From: a virus
IMG/VR virus record: IMGVR_UViG_3300047372_000064
Location: 1 to 44,315 of that record
Direction: 5' to 3' (one strand)
Length of the DNA: 44,315 nt
A program made the position numbers and the translations under genes. Shown here one piece after another: positions 32,901 to 42,141 of the stretch (position 1 is its first letter; the number at the start of each line of letters is the position of its first letter). Below the pieces are notes generated by a model. The model saw only the letters and a list, made by a program, of their open reading frames with translations, was not told the DNA's origin and did no database searches.

Positions 32901-35900
32901 GTAAAATATAACAAGAAAACCGTTGACGGCGAAACGGTGCATGAAGGCATAAACGCTGAACCTGTTCGCAAGATTGATGAAGCCCGCAAGGCTTTGAAAG
33001 GCATAGACCCTACCGAGGATGCTACAGAAATCAGAGCATTACTCATATCCGAGGGCGTTATACCAAACGTAGAACTGGCCAAGTCGTCTTTCCGTCCACA
33101 GGAGATGGAGCTTGGAGACCCTATATCAATTAAGAGCAATTACCCAAAGAACGTGACAGGCTACAAAGCACTTTCTGGAAGCAAGAGAACAGACGGTTCT
33201 GTGTTCGTCTTGCGGCGTGCAATTCCTTTGACTGGTGAAGCACTCAAGAAAACAGCGGCAGGCAAGGTTCGTCTTGATGGCCCTCGTGTAGGCAGGGCAA
33301 CGATAAAAGTAATAACACCACAGGGTGTCAAAGAAATACCCAACCACGAGATAATCGATGGGATACTTTATGAGCGTATCCTAGCCTCCCCCGGACAGGA
33401 AACGGAAACCCCTTCTGGGTTTAACACTTTTAGTGGTGGCGACAAGGTTTTTGCAGACCCAAATTCAAAGCGTCTGTTTGCTACAGCGGAAGACATTCCA
33501 GAGAACCAGCGTGGGACAACTATTGAAGACCTGACGCAAGACCTCTTGGCACAACGAAAATTACTTACGCAAAGCACAGACCTAGAAATGAAGGCGAGGG
33601 ACATAGAGAACTTCCGCTCTTCTGATAGGGCGCAGTTTGAAGCCAAGTACCGTGAGTACAGAAACGCGGCACGCGAGCTACAAAAGATGAAAGAAGCAAA
33701 GGCGAAGCCTGTACAGGTTTTGGCTATGGAGCGTGCGGTACAGGCTAAAAAGAAAGAGATAAGAACAGAGTACCCAGAAATGTGGAAAGACCGCAAAGTT
33801 ATCAAGAAGGGCTTGGTTGAGCTTGAGCTTGCAAACAACGCGGGAAAAATTGACGATATGAAAAAAGAGGTTGCCGACCTAGCTGATGAGGCTGGAGACG
33901 CACCAACACCAGAGGACAAATCTGTAGCAAAGGTTGCCGCTGACAAGGCGAGCCAGCAGTATGCAGACGCCAACAAGGTCTCATTGGCCTACCAAGATGC
34001 TGTCGCTAGGTTCCAAGAACACGGTGACGCAAGGCTTCTTGATGAAGAGCTTGCCAAAATCAGGATGGAAGCCTCAAAAGTTTCCCATGAAAAACCTAAA
34101 ACAAAGCCACGGGCGAAGCGTATGCCCATGGTTGTTAAGCATCGTGGTGTAGAGGTTGACCTAGAAAACCATTTCTCCTTTACAGGAACGGAAGACGAGG
34201 GCTTCGACCTTGGTTTTCTTGGGCAAAAGATTGGACGCATAGAAAAAACTGAAGAAGGGTTCGAGGTTATCAGTGATGACCTTGATTCAACACCAGTTTA
34301 CGACAGCTTCGACTTGGCCAAGCGCGGCCTTGTAGACGATTTTGAGCCACGCATCAAGGTTGCTTTCAGAGAAGGCAAGCTGATGGCGGCTGATGCGCCT
34401 GAAGAGGTTAGCTTCCACGAGCCAAACCATCAGAACACAAATACATACAAGAACGCAAAACAAACTGACGCGGCAGACGAAGACGATATTGCGGAAAAGT
34501 TTCTCGGCTCTGACGAAAGGCTGAACCAGTCTGGCGCAGACTACTCTTCTCAAGTTCCTCCGGGGCGTAAGTTTGCTATCGGCATCAAGACAGGGCCGTT
34601 TGCTGGCGTTGCACGGGCACCAAGCACAGAAGAAAAGTTGGTTGGAGTTGTTCTTTCAAAACAGTCCGAACAAGAGTTCGTCTTGGGACATGTAGCGGAG
34701 GGAACAAACGGAACGAAGGCATCAAACTCTTTCATACCATTTGACCCTGAAGACAGCTTTGAGTCATCTACAAAGGGACAGGTCAAGAAAGAGAGAAAGC
34801 CTAGAAAGAACGAGTTACTCGAACAAGACCCAGACCTCGAAGACCCAGCGAAACAGGCGGTTTCCCTGAACAAGACGAGGGCAATGGACTTAGACCAAGA
34901 GGATTTGCCGGAGGACTTACAGGGCAAGTTCAAGACTGTCTATGACTTGCATGATGAGATAGTGAACCTTGAGCGTTTACCTTGGAACTCACCGCAGTTT
35001 GCGAGCAAGCAAGACTATCAGCGTTTTGTAATGCACTTGCGCACATTGAACGGCTTGCTAGACCAGTACGCCCCCCATGGTATAAAGCTACCAAACGCAT
35101 CTCGGCACGCATCAATGAGACAGCTAACTGCTGTTATGGGTGAGCGTCCAGTTGGTGAAATAAATGCGGTAATGTCTGTCCTTCGCAATCTTTCTGAAGG
35201 CGACAGTCGCATGCCAAGGTTTATCCAAGACCCTAACGCCTACTCACACAGACCAGCCAACTACGCCAATACAGCAGAGCTTAACTCTATATCTGTAGCT
35301 GAAGACTTAACCCCAGATGTGATACCCGGATTTGCGAAAACAATTCATGAGATTGGGCACTGGGCATACTTTAATGTATTGACCCCAGCGGAACGGTCTA
35401 CATTCTGGGATGCAATGGGTAAGTATATCACTGCCGAAGGCGTTGATATGGGCATGATAAAGAAAAGATTGCCTGAAATTGGTGGCAACGAGTTGCGTTC
35501 ACCACAAGAGTTCTTTGCACAGCAGTTTACACAGTTCGCAATCTCACAAAAGAGGGCTGGCGAAACAACTTCGTTAATGAAGCTCTGGACAAAAGTGGCG
35601 GAAAAAGTTCAAAAGATTATGCGTGCGTTTTTTATTGAGGATGCGGACGCTATTGACGCAGACCTAATGCCTATCTTTGAAAGAATACTCCCAGAGGATG
35701 ACGGCAGTGTGAACAAGTTCATGCAAGTCGCCAAAAAATACAGTGAGGCAGGCACAAGAGTTGGTTATCCAGCGCAAAAACTTGCTGTGTTTGAGGACAT
35801 TCGTCTTGAGATAGGGCGTGCTATCGACACTGGCAACGAAGACGCCATCGAAGATGCGCTTCGTGGCTTTGTTCGTGAGGTGTACGCATATTCTGGAAAG

Positions 35901-38900
35901 CCGGGCAACAAGACCATAACCAACAGAAACACCGGGAAGAAGATTAGCCGTGTTCGCCTCTTCGATGCAAAGCAAATTGGAGAAGCCGCAGACGGAACCA
36001 AGAAGCATGACTTTGTAAACTCACATTTTGTAAGACAAAACCTTGTGCAAAGAATGTACGCAATACAAAGGCACCTTGCAGAAAACCCAAAGAAGGTACT
36101 CAGCGAAGAGGACAGGTTGGCAGAGATAGACAAGCTGTTGGCCTCCCAAAACTCTGATGACTTTGGCGAATTAAACAGAGCATCAATGACATCAACCGTC
36201 ATGGAAGCCACCGCCGCTGTCGCAGAGGACGCAAGCGAAGGGTTGGTTCTTTTAGCTAATGATGTTCTTGGCTCTATAAATGAAGCGCAAACAGAACTTC
36301 GCAGACGTATTGCAAGAAGCGTGGGCAAGACAGACACAGGTGCTGGTGTAAAGATTACTCCAGAAGGCAAAGAGGTCGCCACACAAGATAGCGTGAAAGG
36401 CAACAAGTTCAGAAAGCGTGCGCAGAAGAGAAAGCAATCTGTTGCAGAGAACGCAGAGCAAAGCGTACAAGACACACTAGCGAAGATGGAAGCCGCAATA
36501 TCTGGCATGCCTAGCAAGATGTCAGCACCACAAAGTGGCGCGGAGACACCTAGCCTAAAAGGCGAGAGCGTTATTGGCTTGCTAACAAGATACAAAAAGA
36601 CAAGAGCCGACAGCCCAGAGAAGCGTGAGATTGCTCAGGAAGTTGCAAACAGAATGGCGGCACGGCCAGAGCTAACTCCTCTGGAAGAGTTGCCTATGGA
36701 TTTGCAGACAGAGTATTCTGACAAGTTCAAAAAGGAAACAATGTCCTTACACGAGGCTATTGTCGGTATGCAAAAGGCAATGGACGATGGCGACCTAGTA
36801 AAGGCTCACCAATACCAGAGCTTTGTTGGTGCGGTTTATGGAACTTTAGAAATACCAAGCATGCTTCGGTCTGTTCACAAGGCTATTGACACAGAGACGA
36901 GCCACAACTTCGGCTCGCAGACAGAGAATGGCGTGCCATCAAGTGCGCCGCAAGCTGTCAAAAACGCTCTTGGCCTAATAACACACAGAGACAAGCGAGT
37001 TGAATACACAGGAAGAACAGTTCTCTATCGTGTACTAAACCTTATGGGTAAGGCAGAAAAAGACTTGGTAAATCAAACCGAGTTCCTAACCTTTGCAGAG
37101 CTACAAAACATTATAGGTAATGTAGCAAGTGAAGCACCAAAAAGTGCAAAGCGTGCAATGGAAGTGATGGACGAGAGCTATGGCACTTACCTTGGGCAAG
37201 AGGGTGCGAATAGAAACAACGCTCTCATGAACGCCTTGAGAAAGCACTTCAGAAAGATAGGAACAAACATATCAAAACAAGGTGCGCCTCTCCGCCTCGT
37301 GGCTTCTGGTGCACAGAACGCAAACACTGGCACACAAATAAGAACAGCCCTTCACGAAGTTGGGCACATGCTTGTTCGCACAAAGTTTGACGAGCCAAAG
37401 ATGCAACAGTTGCGGAAGTTCCTTGACGACAAGCTAGACGCTGGAGACGAAACAGCGAGCAAGTTTGTTAAGAACTACGGGACTGAAGCGGCGGCAGAAG
37501 AGTATTTTGTTGATGAGTTCGCCAAGTGGATGGCAGGCCGTGTTTCTGCACAAGACGCATTTGGAGAAGCCAACTTACAGAACGGCATGATGCGCATAAT
37601 AAAAGAACTTGGCGAAATGGTTGCTTACGTCATGAACGGCTTGGTGAGAAACAAGACAATGCGCCAAGAGTTTAGAAGTCTTACAGGGTATGGCGACATG
37701 TTCCGCGTAAGAAAGCGGGTACAGAAGCCGACTGTACAGGCCGTAGCGTCAACAGACAGCTACTCTATGCCTGCAACCCTAGCACCAAGATATGCACAAG
37801 AAACATTGGCGAACATGCCCGATGGACAGCGCATTTCAGCAAGAGAATTTGTTGGGGCACGCGAAGGCGAAGACCTTATGGACTTTGTTTACTATCACGG
37901 AACACCAAACGGAAGGGCGTTTAGCAGAGCAGAAAACCCTGATGTCGTCTTGGAGCCTTCAGGGAACCAGTCTCTTTACGGGCCGGGAATATATGTGACA
38001 AAGAAGCAGGGTGTTGCTGAAGACTACTCTGTCATAGGCCATAGAGCTTCGTTTGAAAGAATGATTAACGAAGCAACAGATGACCCTGCAAAGCGTGCAG
38101 AAGGCGCAGAACTAACATCAATGTTAATCAACGCTCGTGAGGAAATAAACACCATACAGCGCGAGATGAATAGCACGCAGTACAGTCAGCAAACTCTTGA
38201 CAGAGCAAAGCGCATTACCAGTGGCGAAATTGAAGACTACAGCACAGACGGCTTTGATTACCAGTTATCCCAGCACCAGCGCAGACTGACAGACAAAGTT
38301 ATGGAAGAGGACGCTTTGTGGAAAGCGTTAGAAAAGGCAACTGGCGTTACAAGAAAGCCAGCGGTTCTTCCTCTTCTGGTTCGGGCAGACGAAACCTTTA
38401 ACATGGATGCAAACACCTTCTACAGATTTGGTGAAGGCACGAATAGTGTTAATTGGCTCATAGACGAAATGGCGAAGTCAGGGACTATTCCTACGGACGG
38501 TGCTATGAAAGTTATGCAACGCATTGGCACAAGAGACTTCAGCGGTGAAGACTTGTACGAAGCGTTGGTGGAAGGTGTGCGAGAGCAGGGCATCGGTGAG
38601 AATGATGCTAAGGCAGAAATAGCCGGGTTCTTGAAAGACCTTGGATATGACAGCATGCGTATCACAGAGGTAAACCCTAATAGCTCAGACATGATTGAAG
38701 CCTTAGTTCTGTTTGAACCAACACAGGTCAAACATGTTGACGCTCAAACATTCGATTACGAAAACCCTGAAATATACCAGCTTCGTCTTGGTGAGGGTGG
38801 GTTCTTGGGAGAGCTTGGAGAAGCTATCATAGACAACCCAGATGTAGACATTGCACAAATGCGTGCAACGATACTGAACGCCGCAGAAAGAATGGGTGCG

Positions 38901-41522
38901 CCCAAGCCTGTGCGAGAGTTTATAAACAAAACATCTAGGGGTGAGGCACTTACACCAAGTGATATAGAGGGTGTAAGCCGTTCGTACAAAGGAAATCTGC
39001 TTGGTGAAAACTCGGCTTTCTTCAGAAAGAATGGCGCGGCATGGATTGGAAACATACTAAAGCCATCCAATGGCGCGGGTCTTTTCCAGAAACATAACGC
39101 TGACCTAGCCAAGACACTTGGCCCAGTTCTTACAGCGTTGAGAAGCGTGCCCGATTACGGAAACTCCGCAAAGCGGTTCTTTGAAAAATCAAAAGGACTT
39201 GCGGCCCCACTAATGAAATCTGCAAGGCAGACGAAGCAACCAGCTTCGCATGACCGTATTATGCGTGCGTTGCGTCAAGACGATTTATCGTCTTTGTCTA
39301 CTGGTGAGCGTGCAATAGCACAGCAACTTGCTGATGTGTTTGCGCAAGAACTGGTTGACCTGAAAGCGGCTGGGTACAATGTTGGCGATGTCTTGCGGCT
39401 CGGCAAAAGATACTACATCCCACAAGCGTGGGACACTGGCATGATTAGGGACAACCCTCGTAGGTTCCTTAACATTATGACAGATAGGTTTATCAAAGAC
39501 AGACGGCAGGCTGGCATGCCAGCAGACCGTGCGCAGGCAGAGCTTGCGGCGAAGACTATGATGGAGCGCATGCTTGACACGGATGGTCGTATCGATACAG
39601 ACCCAATCCTCAACAAGAAGATGCAGTCTGACCCATTCTATCAGCGTATGATTAACCTTGACCCAGAAGAAATCCCAGAATTTGAGGAGTTCTTGGTGAA
39701 TGACCTTGAGGGTATTGTAACCCGGTACTTTGACAAAACTACCCGGAAGCTCGTCTTGGCAAGAGAGTTTGGCGTTCAGGGCCATGGCTTCATGAGCTAC
39801 CGTGCAGTAGCAGAGGGTGGTATAGAAGCCGCCATCAGAGTTTTGCAAACCAGCAAGATTGTAAAAAGTGTGCGAAGAGATATGGAGGTTGAGGCTGAGG
39901 TTGAAGATGTGGTTATCCCACCTCTTCGCAAAACCGATGAAGAAATCAAATCGATACTCACACAAATTCAAACTATGGTCGGCGGAACTACCGCACAAAA
40001 AACGGCGCAAAAGCAAGCCGCAATAGACTATCTGTTTAACAGTGGCGACCTGTCCAACATGGACATTGGCATGAGAAACAACTGGCGAAAGCGTTCAGAG
40101 GGAATTGTAAACGCTATCGCAGACTTCCCAATGCCAGCGCACGCAAGGTTGCTCAAACAAATGGACAAGATGTTCAACGCAATAAACAAGCGTCCGATTG
40201 ACGGAGGAGATGGTACAGAGCTTGTAGACAATGTTAGCCGAAAGGTTCGAGGCTTTAATGCAGTCACACTACTGGGGTGGACAACCCTTACGTCCGCACC
40301 TGACGCTGTATTGCCCCTAATCCGCAGTGGCAACTTTATGGCTTGGCAAAAAGGCATGAGACAAATCATGCAGAAAGACCCATCATATAGGCAGGCGGCA
40401 CGAGACATTGGTGTAGGCATTGAAAACCTAATCCACGACCGCATGACGCACATGTCTGGCGAGGGTTCACAAAGATTCACAAACGCATTTTTCAATGCGA
40501 CATTGCTAACGCCTTGGACTAACTTCATGCGAGAGGCATCCGCAATCGTTGGCTTCAATGCTATGAAAGCAGAGGCAGACACTGCAAGACGGCTCGCACA
40601 ACAGGGCAAGTTTGGAACCAGATACAAAACAGCAGTCAGGTTCTTGGCGAGATACGGTCTGGAAGATTATGCTGACCCTCAAGGGCCACAGCTTATGGAT
40701 GTTACACAGCATGTGCGAGACGACAAGATACGTTACGCAATCATGAGGTTTACCTCTGAGACAATCTTTACTCCAGACCCGAACGACATACCTTTGTGGT
40801 CACAGACACCTGTTGGAAAAATTGTATTCCAGTTGAAGTCTTTCCCAGTAATGATGCAACGCATGGTCTTCGGTGAAGGCGGTGTAATGTCTGAGGCGTT
40901 TGGCAAAAACACAGACGGAACATACAAAGGAAACTTTGGGCCGCTCCTAGCCTTGGTAACTGCGGGCTCCGCTTTCGGTGGCGGGTCTCTTGCGCTAAAG
41001 GATTTAGCACAGTCTCGTGGCGGTGATGACGATAGAAGCCGTGAGCTTCGCAACAGAAAGATTAGTGACACAATCTTTGCAGACATTGCCAAAGCCATGG
41101 GTGTAGACCCGAAGGACTACGCTGGCCGTCCAGACGAACTGGTAGGCTGGTGGCTTGAGGGTATTGTGGCTGTCGGTGGCCTCGGCTTCCTCGCAGAGCT
41201 TATGTACAACTCCGCAGAGCAACTGGACAACGGAGCATACGGAGCCACAAGAATAGCCAGTGGCATACTTGGCCCCGGCGTAGGCAACTTTATGGATGTT
41301 ATAAATGTCGGTGCTGGAATCGAACAGGGTCTTCTTGGAGACGGAGACAGCGCAGGGAAGCAACGCCAAGCGGCAAGAACTGTAGCTGGAAGAGTGCCAG
41401 TGTTGGGTGGTGTTCGTAGCTTCAGAGAAGGCGCGGCAGACTTGATGGGAGACCCAAGAAGCACGAGCAAGAACGGGCCAAAAGTAAAAGACCCATTAGC
41501 TAAATGGAAAAAAGATATATGA
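29958..41522 (+). CDS. giant polyvalent protein with two zincin and one ART-like domain, 3854 aa
   Basis: Residues 125-245: Gly/Ala-rich hydrophobic stretch, membrane-active looking. About 555-620: coiled coil. 1797-1801: HEIGH, then FFAQQF (E1851), a zincin-type metalloprotease. 2466-2470: HEVGH, then EEYFVDEFAKWM (E2515 or E2520), a second zincin. About 2640-2930: ADP-ribosyltransferase-like region with YYHGT (H2647), GPGIYVT (Y2679) and LFEPTQVKHVD. 3400-3600: helical domain with GWTTLTSAPDAVLPL and VFQLKSFPVMMQ. 3660-3800: further hydrophobic Gly-rich segments. Large proteins with a chain of such domains are known as polyvalent proteins and are thought to enter the host with the DNA. Last structural gene before lysis. 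GGAG precedes the ATG. No virion RNA polymerase motifs were found. Confidence 0.82.
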   Translation: MDNSKSRWSRKPVDVSRYQAKTAKQTGPLGYAQGLSKMEAVEMLSDSRFLQDVKDFYYQRDGRMFSSDEEAVEKFWSDRTWRNSNVLMTGVDAIASQGYTTEQKERLGRIQTVFDSNPNFWEDGGRGAEGFWANAGAMLLDPTNLIGFGIGGVGAKAAAKAATMAGRKATGYELAKAGFIRGGASEAVASGGIEAGADALVQNRDMSVGIQDEYSLGRTAMAGGIGATVGGGIGGVLGGLAPTVGRKASELTGIDKLDFIKSGEAEGRVELQRIEMENAAKAAQEEEAAQDVDGLFGEYDTQLRKNAENGQDVLSNVGLRPDVNISIEAGSGRYNTAEEFAEAVGVDLNSPDFAQVKDVFDQIKLRTEHQRMKSVPSEVANLRAQADKAQVNSARGDAAADPNKIDANITNAQGYRSRANSLEAAYDRYTTWLRSGAFRNDDVPPPDVRSAMDEVTGLLGREPETGVVPANPRDRGDGFTMRDDADADAVQQQRAARGLDDPTIPPSRQIPEAPPGPRNVSGDGFEAVVDTSEAAQTTAPRTAAEAELSNAKEMYDNTLAKRDEAHRAIKNLQAKARRGSIGEDETAELSDLIKTRAQLRKELKQSSVRVTAAENALSKLANDIVDDITDTPTQMVEEGAEAQLAEAAEGVLETDAPIAVERTLEDGAIETAKTEGETLAFLDALGFDKKKMRREVRALTNGVTRAEARVIRAQFATEKVNRLHAASYVQQAIDMIGGVDKPEVYIISAMRSVIKSLDMEPGVEELALDVYNDFVIDNAPSILNQVVEGIGLGRSVDDYFDFIRVNYGDELVDVLHRHMRGELDTLDRIETSRIDMPKISDFTPSEQKALKEAMDILQSDGRTQGWNKSAIQMFANQFIANLRQKKADGINPFRDGAHEGKSVESFGTITVNGKEYSGHKLGKTQSILSPAKKGKGDYKYYGQLISALKRDGVTMTGREAAYRAADEAKLETATNSMRRDPVKYNKKTVDGETVHEGINAEPVRKIDEARKALKGIDPTEDATEIRALLISEGVIPNVELAKSSFRPQEMELGDPISIKSNYPKNVTGYKALSGSKRTDGSVFVLRRAIPLTGEALKKTAAGKVRLDGPRVGRATIKVITPQGVKEIPNHEIIDGILYERILASPGQETETPSGFNTFSGGDKVFADPNSKRLFATAEDIPENQRGTTIEDLTQDLLAQRKLLTQSTDLEMKARDIENFRSSDRAQFEAKYREYRNAARELQKMKEAKAKPVQVLAMERAVQAKKKEIRTEYPEMWKDRKVIKKGLVELELANNAGKIDDMKKEVADLADEAGDAPTPEDKSVAKVAADKASQQYADANKVSLAYQDAVARFQEHGDARLLDEELAKIRMEASKVSHEKPKTKPRAKRMPMVVKHRGVEVDLENHFSFTGTEDEGFDLGFLGQKIGRIEKTEEGFEVISDDLDSTPVYDSFDLAKRGLVDDFEPRIKVAFREGKLMAADAPEEVSFHEPNHQNTNTYKNAKQTDAADEDDIAEKFLGSDERLNQSGADYSSQVPPGRKFAIGIKTGPFAGVARAPSTEEKLVGVVLSKQSEQEFVLGHVAEGTNGTKASNSFIPFDPEDSFESSTKGQVKKERKPRKNELLEQDPDLEDPAKQAVSLNKTRAMDLDQEDLPEDLQGKFKTVYDLHDEIVNLERLPWNSPQFASKQDYQRFVMHLRTLNGLLDQYAPHGIKLPNASRHASMRQLTAVMGERPVGEINAVMSVLRNLSEGDSRMPRFIQDPNAYSHRPANYANTAELNSISVAEDLTPDVIPGFAKTIHEIGHWAYFNVLTPAERSTFWDAMGKYITAEGVDMGMIKKRLPEIGGNELRSPQEFFAQQFTQFAISQKRAGETTSLMKLWTKVAEKVQKIMRAFFIEDADAIDADLMPIFERILPEDDGSVNKFMQVAKKYSEAGTRVGYPAQKLAVFEDIRLEIGRAIDTGNEDAIEDALRGFVREVYAYSGKPGNKTITNRNTGKKISRVRLFDAKQIGEAADGTKKHDFVNSHFVRQNLVQRMYAIQRHLAENPKKVLSEEDRLAEIDKLLASQNSDDFGELNRASMTSTVMEATAAVAEDASEGLVLLANDVLGSINEAQTELRRRIARSVGKTDTGAGVKITPEGKEVATQDSVKGNKFRKRAQKRKQSVAENAEQSVQDTLAKMEAAISGMPSKMSAPQSGAETPSLKGESVIGLLTRYKKTRADSPEKREIAQEVANRMAARPELTPLEELPMDLQTEYSDKFKKETMSLHEAIVGMQKAMDDGDLVKAHQYQSFVGAVYGTLEIPSMLRSVHKAIDTETSHNFGSQTENGVPSSAPQAVKNALGLITHRDKRVEYTGRTVLYRVLNLMGKAEKDLVNQTEFLTFAELQNIIGNVASEAPKSAKRAMEVMDESYGTYLGQEGANRNNALMNALRKHFRKIGTNISKQGAPLRLVASGAQNANTGTQIRTALHEVGHMLVRTKFDEPKMQQLRKFLDDKLDAGDETASKFVKNYGTEAAAEEYFVDEFAKWMAGRVSAQDAFGEANLQNGMMRIIKELGEMVAYVMNGLVRNKTMRQEFRSLTGYGDMFRVRKRVQKPTVQAVASTDSYSMPATLAPRYAQETLANMPDGQRISAREFVGAREGEDLMDFVYYHGTPNGRAFSRAENPDVVLEPSGNQSLYGPGIYVTKKQGVAEDYSVIGHRASFERMINEATDDPAKRAEGAELTSMLINAREEINTIQREMNSTQYSQQTLDRAKRITSGEIEDYSTDGFDYQLSQHQRRLTDKVMEEDALWKALEKATGVTRKPAVLPLLVRADETFNMDANTFYRFGEGTNSVNWLIDEMAKSGTIPTDGAMKVMQRIGTRDFSGEDLYEALVEGVREQGIGENDAKAEIAGFLKDLGYDSMRITEVNPNSSDMIEALVLFEPTQVKHVDAQTFDYENPEIYQLRLGEGGFLGELGEAIIDNPDVDIAQMRATILNAAERMGAPKPVREFINKTSRGEALTPSDIEGVSRSYKGNLLGENSAFFRKNGAAWIGNILKPSNGAGLFQKHNADLAKTLGPVLTALRSVPDYGNSAKRFFEKSKGLAAPLMKSARQTKQPASHDRIMRALRQDDLSSLSTGERAIAQQLADVFAQELVDLKAAGYNVGDVLRLGKRYYIPQAWDTGMIRDNPRRFLNIMTDRFIKDRRQAGMPADRAQAELAAKTMMERMLDTDGRIDTDPILNKKMQSDPFYQRMINLDPEEIPEFEEFLVNDLEGIVTRYFDKTTRKLVLAREFGVQGHGFMSYRAVAEGGIEAAIRVLQTSKIVKSVRRDMEVEAEVEDVVIPPLRKTDEEIKSILTQIQTMVGGTTAQKTAQKQAAIDYLFNSGDLSNMDIGMRNNWRKRSEGIVNAIADFPMPAHARLLKQMDKMFNAINKRPIDGGDGTELVDNVSRKVRGFNAVTLLGWTTLTSAPDAVLPLIRSGNFMAWQKGMRQIMQKDPSYRQAARDIGVGIENLIHDRMTHMSGEGSQRFTNAFFNATLLTPWTNFMREASAIVGFNAMKAEADTARRLAQQGKFGTRYKTAVRFLARYGLEDYADPQGPQLMDVTQHVRDDKIRYAIMRFTSETIFTPDPNDIPLWSQTPVGKIVFQLKSFPVMMQRMVFGEGGVMSEAFGKNTDGTYKGNFGPLLALVTAGSAFGGGSLALKDLAQSRGGDDDRSRELRNRKISDTIFADIAKAMGVDPKDYAGRPDELVGWWLEGIVAVGGLGFLAELMYNSAEQLDNGAYGATRIASGILGPGVGNFMDVINVGAGIEQGLLGDGDSAGKQRQAARTVAGRVPVLGGVRSFREGAADLMGDPRSTSKNGPKVKDPLAKWKKDI

Positions 41523-41911
41523 GCAAGTACGCAACAGAGTTCTTCACATACAATGAACTGAGATGCAGGGGCTGTGACGGCTCCTGTTCTTGGTCTAGTA
41601 ACGATAAGCCATTGTTCAATGTAGACGAAAGAGCTTTGGGCATGCTGTCAGAACTTCGCAAGCTCATAGGAAAACCATTCACACCGAACTCATGCACGAG
41701 ATGCCCGATACACAACGCTCGTGTAGGAGGGGCACCCAAGTCACAGCACAGGGCAACCTTTGACAAACCAGCATACGCCTTTGATGTGCCTCTGGTTGTG
41801 CCGAAAGAGGAAATAATCAAAGCCGCCGAAGAAGTTGGCTTCATGGGTATAGGCGGTAACTACAAAACATTTGTCCACATGGACGCAAGGTTGAGGAAAG
41901 CAAGATGGTAG
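41519..41911 (+). CDS. M15-type zinc peptidase endolysin, 130 aa
   Basis: A single small domain matching the Peptidase M15_3 pattern: RCPIHNARVGG, then SQH (H77), AYAFDV (D89) and FVHMD (H120), the three expected zinc ligands. Such enzymes cut the peptide bridges of peptidoglycan and serve as phage lysins. The N-terminus carries CRGCDGSC and residues 59 and 62 are also cysteines, more than usual for an enzyme of this size. No signal peptide is seen, so release needs the holin nearby. The ATG at 41519 overlaps the giant gene's stop (ATGA). Confidence 0.85.
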   Translation: MSKYATEFFTYNELRCRGCDGSCSWSSNDKPLFNVDERALGMLSELRKLIGKPFTPNSCTRCPIHNARVGGAPKSQHRATFDKPAYAFDVPLVVPKEEIIKAAEEVGFMGIGGNYKTFVHMDARLRKARW

Positions 41912-42141
41912 ACAACATAATCCACTTCCCGTTGAGTCAGCAAGACGAACTAAAGATAGAGGTAAACTTTGATGTGGAACCTTCAGAGGTTCTTCACGAA
42001 GCTGACAGCAACGAACTCGAAAGTGTTATCGTCTTGGGTTTCAAAGACGGACACTTCTACGGTACATCGAGTGAAAGCGACCCAGCCCAAGTAATAATGA
42101 TGATGGAAAAAGCCAAAGCAATAATACTGGAGAGCCTGTAA
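41905..42141 (+). CDS. hypothetical protein, 78 aa
   Basis: A small acidic soluble protein with a beta-rich middle (LKIEVNFDVEPSEVLHEAD, VIVLGFKDGHFYGTSS) and a C-terminal helix (AQVIMMMEKAKAIILESL). Lies in the lysis cluster, overlapping the lysin by seven bases and the holin start by one base (TAATG). No family is recognised; it is in the place of an antiholin or lysis regulator, but nothing in the sequence supports that specifically. Confidence 0.6.
   Translation: MVDNIIHFPLSQQDELKIEVNFDVEPSEVLHEADSNELESVIVLGFKDGHFYGTSSESDPAQVIMMMEKAKAIILESL

Noticed and set aside
30131-40627. Long leftward open frames opposite the giant gene (up to 276 codons)
   Set aside because: They follow the codon bias of the sense strand, lack ribosome sites, and read as Ser/Pro/Arg/Leu-rich antisense sequence.
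29958-41522. Virion RNA polymerase (N4-type) as an explanation for the giant protein
   Set aside because: I looked for the single-subunit polymerase motifs (DxxGR-like, Rx3Kx7YG, HDS) in sensible order and did not find them.
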